A DNA stretch of 6,075 bases from Clostridia bacterium (GTDB lineage Bacteria > Bacillota > Clostridia > RUG12999), in the NCBI GenBank assembly GCA_017502065.1, contig JAFVVU010000224.1, forward strand, positions 1 through 6,075, written 5' to 3'. The position numbers and the translations under genes were made by a program. The notes below the pieces were generated by a model. It made no database searches and was not told the DNA's origin. It saw only the letters and a program-made list of their open reading frames with translations. Positions 5,763 through 6,075 of this stretch are shown piece after piece (the first letter of the stretch is position 1; each line of letters starts with the position of its first letter).

Positions 5763-5807
5763 TATAACATAAGGTATTCACAAAGTAAAGTGAAAAGGAG
5801 ATTTTTT

Positions 5808-6075
5808 ATGAGCAAGCTTAAAGCAATTCTTATCGGGGCAGGTAACCGCGGAACTGCATATACCAATATAATGCATCAGGGTATCGGTGATTTTGAGGTT
5901 GTTGCCGTAGCAGAGCCGATAGAAGAAAAAAGAAATTTCATTGCTGAGAAACACGGCATTTCCGAAGATATGTGTTTTACATCATGGGAGCCAATGCTTG
6001 AGAAAGAAAAATTTGCGGATGTTGCACTTGTATGTACTCTTGACCGTGACCATTTTGCTCCGGCAATGGCTGCAA
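5808..6075 (+). CDS. Gfo/Idh/MocA-family NAD(P)-dependent oxidoreductase (5' part, runs off right edge)
   Basis: 89 complete codons from ATG, with an AAGGAG site (5795-5800) 7 bases upstream. Residues 5-15 (KAILIGAGNRG) are the first beta strand and GxGxxG-type dinucleotide loop of a Rossmann fold. VVAVAEP (31-37) gives the second strand with E36 positioned to hold the ribose of NAD. FADVALVCTLDRDHF (69-83) matches the family's strand and TxDxxH-type loop that leads to the nicotinamide. Family members oxidise or reduce sugars, inositols or their acids, and some relatives act as NAD-dependent glycosidases (GH109 type). The catalytic domain (EKP-type lysine motif) is outside the view, so substrate and subfamily cannot be decided. 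Divergent from the AraC-type regulator, which probably controls it. Confidence 0.92.
   Translation, partial: MSKLKAILIGAGNRGTAYTNIMHQGIGDFEVVAVAEPIEEKRNFIAEKHGISEDMCFTSWEPMLEKEKFADVALVCTLDRDHFAPAMAA

Overview
The window looks like a chromosomal piece of a low-GC, Gram-positive, probably spore-forming gut-type Clostridia (Firmicutes). Evidence: AT-rich intergenic DNA, strong AAGGAG/AAGGAGG ribosome binding sites, GTG starts on three genes, sigma-A type promoters, a clostridial-looking cysteine-rich protein, and a possible sigma-K type promoter. No species can be named from the sequence.

Layout, left to right. (1) 1-293, minus: 5' part of an ECF-type sigma factor running off the left edge, with its own TTGATT-N17-TATAAT promoter. 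(2) 375-411: intrinsic terminator of the next gene. (3) 413-3421, minus: a 1002-residue protein that reads as a multidomain glycoside-hydrolase-like enzyme (N-terminal beta domain, TIM barrel with an inserted beta segment, C-terminal beta domains), without a signal peptide. (4) 3500-3881: a tRNA-Arg(CCT) locus on the minus strand. One intact tRNA (3619-3693) is flanked by a copy of its 3' end (3500-3522) and by a second, broken 5' half (3816-3842) that carries the only good promoter and is interrupted by an array of small hairpin repeats. (5) 3995-4819, plus: a cysteine-rich protein of unknown function (20 Cys in 274 residues). (6) 4821-4860: a perfect 18-bp bidirectional terminator. (7) 4853-5686, minus: an AraC-family regulator with an N-terminal cupin-like domain. 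(8) 5808-6075, plus: 5' part of a Gfo/Idh/MocA-family oxidoreductase, divergent from the regulator and running off the right edge.

How it fits together. The AraC regulator and the divergent oxidoreductase form a typical regulator/target pair for sugar or sugar-derivative metabolism. The large glycosidase-like protein on the far side could belong to the same carbohydrate theme, but it is separated by unrelated loci, so that link is inference. The parts most worth a second look are the rearranged tRNA-Arg locus with its two different inserted repeat elements, the sigma-K-like promoter before the cysteine-rich gene, and the unfamiliar large glycosidase-like protein.
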